Notes under the pieces: generated by a model
The model's database searches: none
Told to the model about the DNA's origin: nothing
Seen by the model: the letters and a program-made list of their open reading frames with translations, nothing else
Shown: positions 1 through 6,413 of the stretch, piece by piece
How positions within the stretch are numbered: position 1 is the stretch's first letter
Layout: each line of letters begins with the position of its first letter
From: an uncultured Phascolarctobacterium sp.
GTDB taxonomy: Bacteria > Bacillota > Negativicutes > Acidaminococcales > Acidaminococcaceae
NCBI GenBank assembly: GCA_937901335.1
Contig: CALCHC010000058.1
Span: 1-11,835, forward strand
Direction of reading: 5' to 3'
DNA length: 11,835 nucleotides
Translations under genes and position numbers: made by a program

Positions 1-395
1 TTGTTAGGGAACCATTTTACCAGAGTAGATACGGGAGTGATATAACCAGTACCCAAACCGATACCACCGATTACGCCATAGAACAGGTACATCAAGGTCA
101 AACTATGTTGGGTGAGGGCGAAAGCAGTACCAAACATGCCCAAACAAAAAAATGTAGCAGAAACAAGACCACTGCGACGCGGGCCATATTTCTCTACATA
201 GCTACCTAAAAAGCCTGCGGAAAGTCCCAAGAATAAAATTGCCAGTGAAAATGTCCAAGTAACGTCTTTGAGTGAGAAGCCCATTGCTTCCATGATAGGC
301 TTGGTCAGAACGCTCCAAGCGTAAACGCTACCGATACAAATGTGAATGCCAATTGCGGATAAGGCGATGAGCCATTTATTCTTAGTTTGTTGCAT
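1..395 (-). CDS. OFA-family MFS transporter (oxalate/formate antiporter type), 3' part outside window
   Basis: Membrane transporter of the major facilitator superfamily, OFA group (relatives of oxalate/formate antiporter OxlT). The visible 131 residues are the N-terminal third and the reading frame stays open to the window edge. They hold about four hydrophobic segments (roughly residues 9-27, 46-67, 75-95 and 98-118). Family hallmarks are the first helix with IGSVYAWSVL, the cytoplasmic-loop motif EKYGPRRSG (about 70-78), and GLGTGYITPVSTLVKWFPN at the end, which is very typical of OFA proteins. The ATG at 393-395 follows AGAGAGG (404-410). Transcription comes from its own promoter (-35 at 593-598) through a ZTP riboswitch leader. 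Substrate cannot be read from sequence; formate, oxalate, lactate or another small carboxylate is possible. The family call is firm and the substrate open. Confidence 0.88.
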   Translation of the reverse strand, partial: MQQTKNKWLIALSAIGIHICIGSVYAWSVLTKPIMEAMGFSLKDVTWTFSLAILFLGLSAGFLGSYVEKYGPRRSGLVSATFFCLGMFGTAFALTQHSLTLMYLFYGVIGGIGLGTGYITPVSTLVKWFPN

Positions 396-448
396 TGTGA
401 TTACCTCTCTTTATCATAATAATGAGTAAGATGGCACTTGCCGCCCTT

Positions 449-488
449 AAAAACAAAAATCGCCCGGGCTCAAGTGCTTGCCCAGACG
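449..488 (-). terminator. Rho-independent terminator of the ZTP riboswitch
   Basis: On the minus strand CGTCTGGGC (488-480) pairs with GCCCGGGCG (469-461) to form a 9-bp stem with two G-U pairs, followed by ATTTTTGTTTTT (460-449). The 5' arm is the aptamer's own 3' conserved motif. Pseudoknot formation with ligand and terminator formation are therefore mutually exclusive, which predicts a ligand-ON attenuator. Confidence 0.85.
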
Positions 489-550
489 GTCGGCTAAATC
501 ACAATACAGAACACGTGGTAAACTCCACTTAATCCGTCAGTGCTGTATTG
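480..550 (-). promoter_or_regulatory. ZTP (pfl) riboswitch aptamer
   Basis: Reading the minus strand, helix P1 is CAATACAG (550-543) paired with CTGTATTG (509-502), a perfect 8 bp. It encloses an asymmetric loop with GACGG (538-534) and a GTGG/CCAC hairpin (528-525 with 518-515). A short linker leads to the highly conserved 3' motif GCCGACCGTCTGGGC (494-480). The class-defining pseudoknot is present: GACGG pairs with CCGTC of the 3' motif. The usual pair is GGCGG/CCGCC, so both sides have changed compatibly. ZTP riboswitches bind ZTP/ZMP, which build up when 10-formyl-tetrahydrofolate is short, and they usually turn expression on. The sequence just after the CCAC strand matches the consensus less well. 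Class assignment is from remembered consensus, not a covariance-model search. Confidence 0.8.
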
Positions 551-570
551 CTCTATTAAGTTATGCCTTT

Positions 571-598
571 ATTATAACGGATTTCGTGTGGTTGTCAA
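571..598 (-). promoter_or_regulatory. sigma-A promoter of the OFA transporter
   Basis: On the minus strand there is a perfect TTGACA (-35, plus-strand 593-598), a 16-bp spacer and a perfect TATAAT (-10, 571-576). The predicted transcript start is near 564, about 14 nt before the first riboswitch helix. Such a strong promoter fits a gene whose output is set mainly by attenuation in the leader. Confidence 0.88.
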
Positions 599-706
599 GT
601 TGTTTTCAAAAGTTATTTAATCGATATGTTGTGCATTGCAATTGTTCGTTATACTAAATATTGTAAAGTGAGTGAGGGACGTAAATTAATAAAGAGGTTC
701 CAGAGA

Positions 707-811
707 AGAAGCATATTGTGTATTCCAAGCAACGATTCGAAAAAAACTGTGATATTTTCAAACTAAAGGGAGCGTCGCGTTTGAGTGTTGCGGTAATATC
801 AATATGCTTCT
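707..811. other. unexplained long imperfect hairpin between divergent promoters
   Basis: A perfect 12-bp inverted repeat, AGAAGCATATTG (707-718) and CAATATGCTTCT (800-811), closes a 105-nt element. Inside, GCAAC (729-733) pairs with GTTGC (787-791) and 735-741 pairs with 780-786 (with wobbles), leaving a large A-rich loop. There is no open frame of note and no U-tract, so it is not a standard terminator. The T-box promoter starts 13 bp downstream. A weak TATACT at 650-655 could be a -10 for a transcript through it. It could be a small structured RNA, a decayed mobile repeat or a regulatory cruciform. The rest of 600-706 shows nothing else I can identify. Confidence 0.35.
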
Positions 812-823
812 AATGAATTTGTA

Positions 824-851
824 TTGACATATATGGGCAGAAATTGATAAT
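824..851 (+). promoter_or_regulatory. promoter of the T-box leader and valS
   Basis: Perfect -35 TTGACA (824-829), 16-bp spacer and -10 GATAAT (846-851). The predicted start is near 858, just upstream of the first T-box helix. Confidence 0.75.
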
Positions 852-867
852 ATGTATAAGTAACAAA

Positions 868-1108
868 ATACCGTAAATGCTATGAAGGAAAGGTCTTTTG
901 CAAGGCGGAGCTTTTAGAGAAACGGCGGTTGGTGCAAGCCGTAGCGAGGTAGCGAGAGATGTAGTTCCAGAGCAGCTTTATTGAAATAGTAGTAGGTAAA
1001 GTCGTCAGCGCACGTTACGCGCATTGAGTGCTCGATACTTTGTATCGGGAAAATAGGTGGTACCGCGTTAATTCGTCCTGTTCGTAAAGAACAGGCTTTT
1101 TTATTTTG
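868..1108 (+). promoter_or_regulatory. T-box leader (tRNA-Val sensing) with terminator
   Basis: A T-box regulatory RNA raises downstream expression when its tRNA is uncharged. The stem I region starts near 868; its distal part carries AGAGAAACGGCGG and GGTGCAAGCC (917-940), typical apical-loop elements. The 3' side near 951-970 contains adjacent valine codons GTA (961-963) and GTT (964-966), so the specifier is one of these but I cannot fix which. Stem III is CTCGATAC/GTATCGGG (1031-1049). The T-box proper is AGGTGGTACCGCG (1055-1067), whose TGGT would pair with the ACCA end of tRNA-Val. It is followed by the terminator at 1077-1108. Location directly before valS supports valine specificity. 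Confidence 0.92.
1077..1108 (+). terminator. T-box attenuator terminator
   Basis: CCTGTTC (1077-1083) and GAACAGG (1089-1095) form a perfect 7-bp stem with a GTAAA loop, followed by a T-rich run from 1097. It lies directly after the T-box antiterminator sequence and 17 nt before the valS start codon, so it decides read-through into valS. Confidence 0.9.
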
Positions 1109-1124
1109 GAAGGAGATTTAGAGT

Positions 1125-3785
1125 ATGTGCGAACAACAAGAACACAACATCCCTAAAGTTTATGACCCTGCTTCCGTTGAGAAGAAATGGTATAAATATT
1201 GGGAAGACAATGGTTATTTCCATGCAGAAGTTGAAGAAGGCAAAGATGCATTCAGTATCGTAATTCCGCCTCCGAATATCACTGGTCAATTACATATGGG
1301 TCACGCATTGGACAACACCCTGCAAGATATTTTGATTCGTTGGCATCGTATGATGGGTCACAACACCTTGTGGATGCCCGGCTATGACCATGCAGGCCTT
1401 GCTACCCAAATTAAAGTAGAAGAAGTAATCAAAAAAGAAGAAAACAAAACTCGTTATGACCTTGGTCGTGAAGAGTTCTTGAAACGCGTTTGGATTTGGA
1501 AAGACCAATATGGCGATCGCATCATCAACCAATTGAAATGCTTGGGCGTTTCTTGCGACTGGGATCGTAAACGCTTTACTATGGATGAAGGCTGTTCTCA
1601 AGCTGTACGCGAAGTATTCTGCTCTTTGTACGAAAAAGGCCTCATTTATAAAGGCACCCGTATTACCAACTGGTGCGTAAACTGCAACACCGCTTTGAGT
1701 GATATCGAAGTAGAACATAAAGACGACGCAGGTAACCTCTGGTACATTCAATACCCCGTTGTTGAAGAAGAAGGTACTTTCCTGACCATTGCTACCACCC
1801 GTCCTGAAACCATGCTTGGCGATACCGCAGTAGCAGTTAATCCGGAAGATCCTCGTTATGGTCACTTGGTTGGCAAACATTTGCGTCTTCCCATCACTGA
1901 CCGCATTATCCCCATCATCGCTGATAGCTATGTAGATTTGGAATTCGGTACCGGCGCAGTAAAAATTACTCCGGCACATGACCCCAACGACTACGAAATG
2001 GGTATCCGTCATAAATTACCCAGCATCGTTGTTATCGGCATGAACGGTATGATGACTGAAGAAGCTGGCAAGTATGCAGGCCAAGAACGTTACGAATGCC
2101 GTAAAAACTTGGTTAAAGAACTGCAAGAACTTGGCAACCTGGTTAAAATTGAAGAACACGCTCACGCTGTTGGTCACTGCCAACGTTGCGGTAGCGTAGT
2201 AGAACCTTTGGTATCTACCCAATGGTTCGTTAAAATGGAACCCCTGGTAAAAGCTGCTGTTGACTGCGTAGAAGACGGTCGCACCAAATTCGTTCCTGAA
2301 CGCTTTACCAAAACTTACACTGGCTGGATGGAAAATATCCGTGACTGGTGTATCTCCCGTCAAATTTGGTGGGGTCATCGTATTCCCGTTTGGTACTGTG
2401 ATGAATGTGGCGAAATGCACGCTTCCCGTACCGATTTGACTGCTTGCCCCAAATGCGGCAGCACTAACATTTACCAAGATGAAGACGCTCTGGACACTTG
2501 GTTCAGTAGTGCACTCTGGCCGTTCTCCACTATGGGCTGGCCCGAAAAAACTCCGCTCTTAAATCAATTCTATCCCACCAGCGTATTGGTAACCGGCTAC
2601 GACATCATCTTCTTCTGGGTTGCTCGTATGCTCATCATGGGTATGGAATTCATGAAAGATATTCCCTTCGAAAAAGTATTCATCCACGGTCTTGTTCGTG
2701 ATAGCCAAGGTCGCAAAATGTCCAAATCCTTGGGCAACGGCATTGACCCGTTGGAAGTTATCGACCAATACGGTGCAGATACCCTGCGCTTCATGCTCAT
2801 CACCGGTAACACTCCGGGCAATGACATGCGCTTCTATTGGGAACGTGTGGAAGCTACCCGCAACTTTGCTAACAAAATTTGGAATGCTTCCCGCTTTGCA
2901 TTGATGAACATTGAAGGTTATGACCCCAATGCGAAACTTGCTCCCTACACTTTGGCAGACAAATGGATTCTTTCCCGTTTGCAACATGTATCTAAAGAAG
3001 TTACCGACTTGCTTGGCAAATTTGAATTGGGCGAAGCAGGCCGCACCATTTATGACTTCATCTGGGGCGAAGTTTGCGACTGGTACATCGAACTTGCTAA
3101 ACCTCGTCTTTACAATAAAGAAAACGCTGAAGAACGTGCAACTGCTCAACACGTACTTGCTACCGTTCTTACCAGCGCAATGCAACTCTTGCATCCTTAC
3201 ATGCCCTTCATCACCGAAGAAATTTACCAATGCTTGCCGCACCAAGCAGAAAGCATTATGGTTTCCCAATGGCCCTTCGCTAAAGAAGAACTCATGGACG
3301 ATGAAGCTGAACGCTTGATGGGTGCAATCATGGACAGCATCAAAGCTATCCGTAACATGCGTGCAGAAGTTAACGTACCGCCCGGAAAGAAAGTTCCTGC
3401 AATTCTCCTTGCAGCTGCTGACCTTAAAGAAGGCGTAGAAGCTAACCAAAACTACATCCACCTGATGGGCGCTATTGACGAATTGACCGTATTGGCAGAT
3501 GACGCTGCTAAACCGGAAAATGCAATGGCTGCAGTAGTAAGCGGTATTGAAGTTTACCTGCCTTTGGCTGGTTTGATTGACGTTGAAAAAGAAAACCAAC
3601 GCTTGAACAAAGAATTGGCTACCATCGACAAAGAACTGAGCCGTGTAGAAGGCAAACTTGGTAACGCAGGCTTCTTGGCAAAAGCTCCGGCTGACGTTAT
3701 CGAAAAAGAAAAAGCTAAGGCTGACGAATTGAATGGCAAAAAATCTGCTATTCTTGAACGTCTTGAATACTTGAAAACATTATAA
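1125..3785 (+). CDS. valS: valyl-tRNA synthetase
   Basis: Class I aminoacyl-tRNA synthetase that charges tRNA-Val with valine using ATP, in the cytoplasm. The 886 residues match the usual bacterial length. The catalytic HIGH-type motif is HMGH (57-60) within PPPNITGQLHMGH, and KMSKS is at 531-535. The CP1 editing domain, which removes mischarged threonine, lies between them and begins near TTRPETMLGDTAVAVNP (about 224). Two Cys-pair sites are visible: C352/C355, and a zinc-ribbon-like C425/C428 with C441/C444. The anticodon-binding domain follows (about 620-770), and the C-terminal 70 residues are the Lys/Glu-rich coiled-coil arm typical of ValRS. ATG at 1125 sits 9 nt after AAGGAG (1110-1115). 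Expression is controlled by the T-box leader just upstream. Confidence 0.98.
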   Translation: MCEQQEHNIPKVYDPASVEKKWYKYWEDNGYFHAEVEEGKDAFSIVIPPPNITGQLHMGHALDNTLQDILIRWHRMMGHNTLWMPGYDHAGLATQIKVEEVIKKEENKTRYDLGREEFLKRVWIWKDQYGDRIINQLKCLGVSCDWDRKRFTMDEGCSQAVREVFCSLYEKGLIYKGTRITNWCVNCNTALSDIEVEHKDDAGNLWYIQYPVVEEEGTFLTIATTRPETMLGDTAVAVNPEDPRYGHLVGKHLRLPITDRIIPIIADSYVDLEFGTGAVKITPAHDPNDYEMGIRHKLPSIVVIGMNGMMTEEAGKYAGQERYECRKNLVKELQELGNLVKIEEHAHAVGHCQRCGSVVEPLVSTQWFVKMEPLVKAAVDCVEDGRTKFVPERFTKTYTGWMENIRDWCISRQIWWGHRIPVWYCDECGEMHASRTDLTACPKCGSTNIYQDEDALDTWFSSALWPFSTMGWPEKTPLLNQFYPTSVLVTGYDIIFFWVARMLIMGMEFMKDIPFEKVFIHGLVRDSQGRKMSKSLGNGIDPLEVIDQYGADTLRFMLITGNTPGNDMRFYWERVEATRNFANKIWNASRFALMNIEGYDPNAKLAPYTLADKWILSRLQHVSKEVTDLLGKFELGEAGRTIYDFIWGEVCDWYIELAKPRLYNKENAEERATAQHVLATVLTSAMQLLHPYMPFITEEIYQCLPHQAESIMVSQWPFAKEELMDDEAERLMGAIMDSIKAIRNMRAEVNVPPGKKVPAILLAAADLKEGVEANQNYIHLMGAIDELTVLADDAAKPENAMAAVVSGIEVYLPLAGLIDVEKENQRLNKELATIDKELSRVEGKLGNAGFLAKAPADVIEKEKAKADELNGKKSAILERLEYLKTL

Positions 3786-3790
3786 TCATT

Positions 3791-3914
3791 ACTCCCTCAG
3801 TCACAGCTTTGCTGTGCCAGCTCCCTCTATTAGGGAGCCTTCTCTTAAATCTTGATTAAGGAAAGCCTCCATCTTTGAGGGAGGTGGCATCGCGATAGCG
3901 ATGACGGAGGGAGT
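3791..3914. repeat. fold-back repeat element (MITE-like) between valS and folC
   Basis: A 124-bp element with near-perfect 13-bp terminal inverted repeats: ACTCCCTCAGTCA (3791-3803) and TGACGGAGGGAGT (3902-3914), 12 of 13 matching. Next inward on each side is a small perfect hairpin (CACAGC/GCTGTG on the left, CATCGC/GCGATG on the right). A second inverted arm follows, GCCAGCTCCCTC against GAGGGAGGTGGC, 11 of 12 matching. The centre holds another hairpin, GCTCCCT/AGGGAGC. It has no coding capacity. The layout is that of a non-autonomous palindromic repeat; similar ACTCCCTC-ended repeats are, to my recollection, dispersed in gut Firmicutes genomes. It fills almost the whole gap after valS and may also act as a transcript-end structure, although no U-tract is present. 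Confidence 0.75.
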
Positions 3915-3938
3915 TTCGTTTTTGGAGAACATTTAATT

Positions 3939-5243
3939 ATGAATTACGTTGAAAGCTTAGAATACTTAGACTCTCTCGGTAAATTTGGCATCCAACTGGG
4001 TATGGAACGTATCGAAGGTTTGTTGCGCGAACTGGGTAACCCTGAACAACAAATTAAAACCGTTCACGTTACCGGTACCAATGGCAAAGGTTCTGTTAGT
4101 AGTATGATTACTAACATCATTCTTGCTGCAGGCTTGAAAGTTGGCAAATTTACTTCTCCTCATCTTGTAAAATACAATGAACGCATTGAATTGAACGGTA
4201 AGGACATCAGCGATGAAGACTTTGCAACTGCCATTACTGCTGTAAAAGTTGCGGCAGATAGCATTGTAAAAAAAGGCGTGTGTGAACAACCTACTCAATT
4301 TGAAATTTTGACTGCAGCTGCATTCCTCTACTTCCATCTGCAAAAAGTGGATTATGCTGTTATCGAAGTTGGTTTAGGCGGTTTGTGGGATTCCACTAAC
4401 GTTATTACTCCTGTGGTATCTGTAATTACTAATGTTTCCTTAGACCATACTGATCGTTGCGGTGCAACTGTAGCGCGTATCGCTATGCAAAAAGCAGGCA
4501 TCATCAAAGAAAAAGTGCCTGTAGTAACTGCTGCTGAAGGCGAAGAAGCACTTGGTCCCATCGTAACCATGGCAATGTTCAAAGAAGCTCCTGTGTATCT
4601 TTACGGTAAAGCCTTCTACGGAACAGAAGTTACCAGCTCCATGGATGGTCAAAAATTTACTTTGCATGCTGGCGATTACTACCATTCTGATTACGAAATC
4701 AAATTGCCTGGCGAACATCAAATTAAAAATACCAGTGTGGCGATTGTGGCGGCGAAGCTTGTTTCCAAACAAGACCCGCGCATTAACGAAATCGCTCTGC
4801 ACATGGGTGTAGCAAATACCTTGTGGCCCGGTCGCTTGGAACGTATTGCACAAAATCCTGATTTGATTTTGGATGGTGCTCATAATCCTGACGGTGCGTT
4901 GGCTCTCAGAAAAGCTCTTGATAAATACTATCCCGGTAAAAAAGTTCATTTTGTCTTTGGCATGATGGGCGATAAAGATATGACTAATGTTATCCAAACT
5001 TTGATTAAGGCAGATGACGTGGTTTATACTGTGCGAGCAGATGGTGGCGCACGTGCTGCTGAAGCAGATGCGTTGGCTACTTTAGTTGGAGCGAACGCAG
5101 TAGCTGAAAGCGATTTGCAAACTGCTTACCATAAAGCTTTGGATAAAGCTGGTGAAGATGGAGTTGTTTGTGTATGTGGCAGTCTCTATCTTGTTGGCGA
5201 ATTTAAGGCAATGCTGCAACGCGAAAAAGAACAATGCCATTAA
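3939..5243 (+). CDS. folC: bifunctional folylpolyglutamate synthase / dihydrofolate synthase
   Basis: Mur-ligase-family enzyme that adds glutamate to dihydropteroate and/or to tetrahydrofolates with ATP, making and retaining the cell's folate cofactors. At 434 residues it is of standard length. Visible motifs are the N-terminal YLDSLGKFG segment, the P-loop VTGTNGKGS (44-52), the folate/Mg region SPHLVKYNERIELNG (about 73-87), and LDHTDR (168-173) followed by the KAGIIKE signature. The C-terminal ligase-domain motif DGAHNPDGA is at 312-320. ATG at 3939 follows GGAG at 3924-3927, a longish 11-nt gap. It lies after valS, as in many Firmicutes, but here a repeat element separates the two. Whether it has its own promoter or relies on valS read-through is unclear. 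No terminator is seen right after it; the next one is at 5410-5442. Confidence 0.96.
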   Translation: MNYVESLEYLDSLGKFGIQLGMERIEGLLRELGNPEQQIKTVHVTGTNGKGSVSSMITNIILAAGLKVGKFTSPHLVKYNERIELNGKDISDEDFATAITAVKVAADSIVKKGVCEQPTQFEILTAAAFLYFHLQKVDYAVIEVGLGGLWDSTNVITPVVSVITNVSLDHTDRCGATVARIAMQKAGIIKEKVPVVTAAEGEEALGPIVTMAMFKEAPVYLYGKAFYGTEVTSSMDGQKFTLHAGDYYHSDYEIKLPGEHQIKNTSVAIVAAKLVSKQDPRINEIALHMGVANTLWPGRLERIAQNPDLILDGAHNPDGALALRKALDKYYPGKKVHFVFGMMGDKDMTNVIQTLIKADDVVYTVRADGGARAAEADALATLVGANAVAESDLQTAYHKALDKAGEDGVVCVCGSLYLVGEFKAMLQREKEQCH

Positions 5244-5281
5244 AGAATTCACCTGGATTTCACAACATCGCGAAAAATAAA

Positions 5282-5310
5282 CTGGCATTATGTGTATTCG
5301 TTGATATAAT
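5282..5310 (+). promoter_or_regulatory. candidate promoter for an intergenic small RNA
   Basis: A perfect -10 TATAAT (5305-5310) is preceded at 17 bp by CTGGCA (5282-5287), which matches TTGACA at 4 of 6 positions. The predicted start (about 5317) coincides with the first base of a stable hairpin. No gene follows before a terminator. Confidence 0.5.
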
Positions 5311-5316
5311 GATTAC

Positions 5317-5442
5317 AGGAAGTGCGTAAGCATTTTCCTACGACATGGTACTGCGAAACACTATCTCCTCGTTTCGTGGAAAATTTAAGACGAGAAGCAT
5401 TAGGCAAGAACCCCGCTAATGGACAGCGGGGTTTTTGTTTTT
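5317..5442 (+). ncRNA. candidate structured small RNA downstream of folC
   Basis: A promoter-to-terminator unit of about 125 nt without a convincing open frame. Its 5' end folds as AGGAAGTGC, loop GTAA (a GNRA-type tetraloop), GCATTTTCCT (5317-5339). A competing helix pairs ATTTTCC plus ACGA (5332-5343, one bulged T) with TCGTGGAAAAT (5374-5384), 11 bp. A third pairs CTCGT (5368-5372) with ACGAG (5390-5394). It ends in a strong terminator at 5410-5442. I could not match it to 6S RNA, SRP RNA or a riboswitch class I know. It could also be a structured folC 3' UTR. It occupies most of the 344-nt gap between folC and the next gene. Confidence 0.4.
5410..5442 (+). terminator. Rho-independent terminator
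   Basis: ACCCCGCT (5410-5417) and AGCGGGGT (5425-5432) form a perfect 8-bp GC-rich stem with a 7-nt loop, followed by TTTTGTTTTT. It ends the candidate small RNA and any read-through from folC, and insulates the hydrogenase cluster. Confidence 0.92.
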
Positions 5443-5467
5443 CTTTACCTACAAAATCTTGTATTTC

Positions 5468-5496
5468 TTTACTTCAAGACTGTAACGAGGTAAAAT
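5468..5496 (+). promoter_or_regulatory. candidate promoter of the hydrogenase accessory operon
   Basis: TTTACT (5468-5473), 17-bp spacer, TAAAAT (5491-5496). It lies just after a terminator and before the first gene of a tightly packed five-gene set. A second -10-like TATAAG a little downstream (near 5504) is an alternative. The ~85-nt leader contains two mutually exclusive small hairpins: TTTAGG/CCTAAA (5514-5519 with 5530-5535) and ACGCCT/AGGCGT (5527-5532 with 5543-5548). Confidence 0.5.
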
Positions 5497-5587
5497 AAAA
5501 TTGTATAAGTGTTTTTAGGGAGGAGAACGCCTAAATTTGCTAAGGCGTGATAAATAGATAAGACTTTTCTAAAAGGGAGAGATGTGT

Positions 5588-5959
5588 ATGAATTTACAAG
5601 ATGTGCAAAAGCTTTTGAATGCTACTGTGCATACCGGACAAGAGTTTTTGGATAGAACTGTGGAAACTTGTTGTGGCAGCGATTTAATGAGTGACGTGCT
5701 TGCCTTTACCAAGTGCAATACTTTGTTGTGCACTGGTCTTACCAATTTGCAAGTGGTGCGTACTGCTGATATGACAGACTTGTGCGCCATCATTATTGTT
5801 CGTGGCAAGACTCCTTCTGAAGATGTGGTGGAAGCTGCGGCTGAAAATAACTTGCCTATTATGTCTACTGATTTAACTTTGTTTGACGCTTGCGGCGTGT
5901 TATATAACGCAGGTATTCGTGGTTGTGCTAAGAAGGAGTGCAGCTATGGAAGAAAATAA
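5588..5959 (+). CDS. DRTGG-domain protein (first copy), hydrogenase cluster
   Basis: Small 123-residue protein resembling stand-alone DRTGG domains, the fold first named from phosphotransacetylase-like proteins and often annotated as HPr-kinase-related. The segment GSDLMSDVLAF (about 32-42) followed by a hydrophobic strand, TGLTNLQVVRTADMTDLCAII, is the part that looks like the family. Seven or so Cys are scattered, including CC at 28-29 and CAKKEC near the C-terminus, so metal or Fe-S binding cannot be excluded. I prefer ATG 5588 over ATG 5582 because GGGAG (5575-5579) is 8 nt from the former and only 2 nt from the latter. Its end overlaps the next gene by 14 nt. Proteins of this kind commonly sit beside [FeFe]-hydrogenase genes in Firmicutes; their biochemical role is not known to me. 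Confidence 0.78.
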   Translation: MNLQDVQKLLNATVHTGQEFLDRTVETCCGSDLMSDVLAFTKCNTLLCTGLTNLQVVRTADMTDLCAIIIVRGKTPSEDVVEAAAENNLPIMSTDLTLFDACGVLYNAGIRGCAKKECSYGRK

Positions 5960-6389
5960 ATCCTTAAAATTAAGCTTTGATGTAGTTGGCGGCGACTTCG
6001 AACGTGCAGGTGAAGCTTCTGCAAAAATTAAGAAAATGCTTAAAATGATTGGTGTTCCTGCTGACATTGTCCGTCGTATTGCCATTGGTACTTACGAGGC
6101 AGAAATGAACGTTATCATTCACGCTGGTGGTGGTAATGTAGCGGCGGAAGCTTTTTCTGATGCGACAGTTATTACTGTTACTGATAAAGGCCCCGGCATT
6201 CCTGATATTGAAAAGGCATTGCAAGAAGGTTGGTCCACTGCCCCTGACCATGTACGCCAAATGGGTTTTGGTGCAGGTATGGGCTTGCCCAATATGGTGA
6301 AATGCTCCGATAAATTTGATATCCAGTCCGTAGTTGGTGAAGGTACTACCATCACCATGCGATTTGAACATATTAGTGAAGATTTATAA
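5946..6389 (+). CDS. RsbW/SpoIIAB-like GHKL ATPase (anti-sigma-factor/serine kinase type)
   Basis: A 147-residue ATP-binding protein made of a single HATPase_c domain. The N-box is EAEMNVIIHA (51-60, with E51, N55 and H59), the G1 box DKGPGIPD (80-87) and the G2 box GFGAGMGLPNM (107-117). These match anti-sigma factor kinases of the RsbW/SpoIIAB group more than histidine kinases, since no dimerisation/phosphoacceptor domain is present. ATG 5946 is preceded by AAGGAG inside the end of the DRTGG gene, with a 14-nt overlap that suggests translational coupling. In this cluster it is a natural partner of the hydrogenase-like protein encoded next. Whether it phosphorylates a protein, holds a sigma factor or only binds ATP is not evident; no sigma or anti-anti-sigma gene is in the window. 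Confidence 0.88.
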   Translation: MEENKSLKLSFDVVGGDFERAGEASAKIKKMLKMIGVPADIVRRIAIGTYEAEMNVIIHAGGGNVAAEAFSDATVITVTDKGPGIPDIEKALQEGWSTAPDHVRQMGFGAGMGLPNMVKCSDKFDIQSVVGEGTTITMRFEHISEDL

Positions 6390-6413
6390 ATTTTGAAGAA
6401 ATGAGGTGATACG

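Noticed and set aside
2559..3599. Long open frame on the minus strand opposite valS, and another at 1290-2012
   Set aside because: They are antisense to strongly supported valS codons, have compositions rich in Phe, Val and His that reflect the reversed codon usage, show no recognisable domain and lack ribosome binding sites.
5326..5400. 6S RNA or SRP RNA identity for the intergenic transcript
   Set aside because: The conserved SRP GGAAGGAAGCAGC-type apical motif is absent and no single long rod with a central bubble, as in 6S RNA, can be drawn.
5345..5419. A 24-codon open frame (MVLRNTISSF...) inside the candidate small RNA
   Set aside because: No ribosome binding site precedes it, its stop lies within the terminator stem, and the RNA helices explain the sequence better. 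A tiny peptide cannot be ruled out.
5883..5945. Longer start for the RsbW-like gene, adding 21 residues
   Set aside because: The extension runs over the end of the DRTGG gene in another frame and is not HATPase-like; AAGGAG is placed correctly for ATG 5946.
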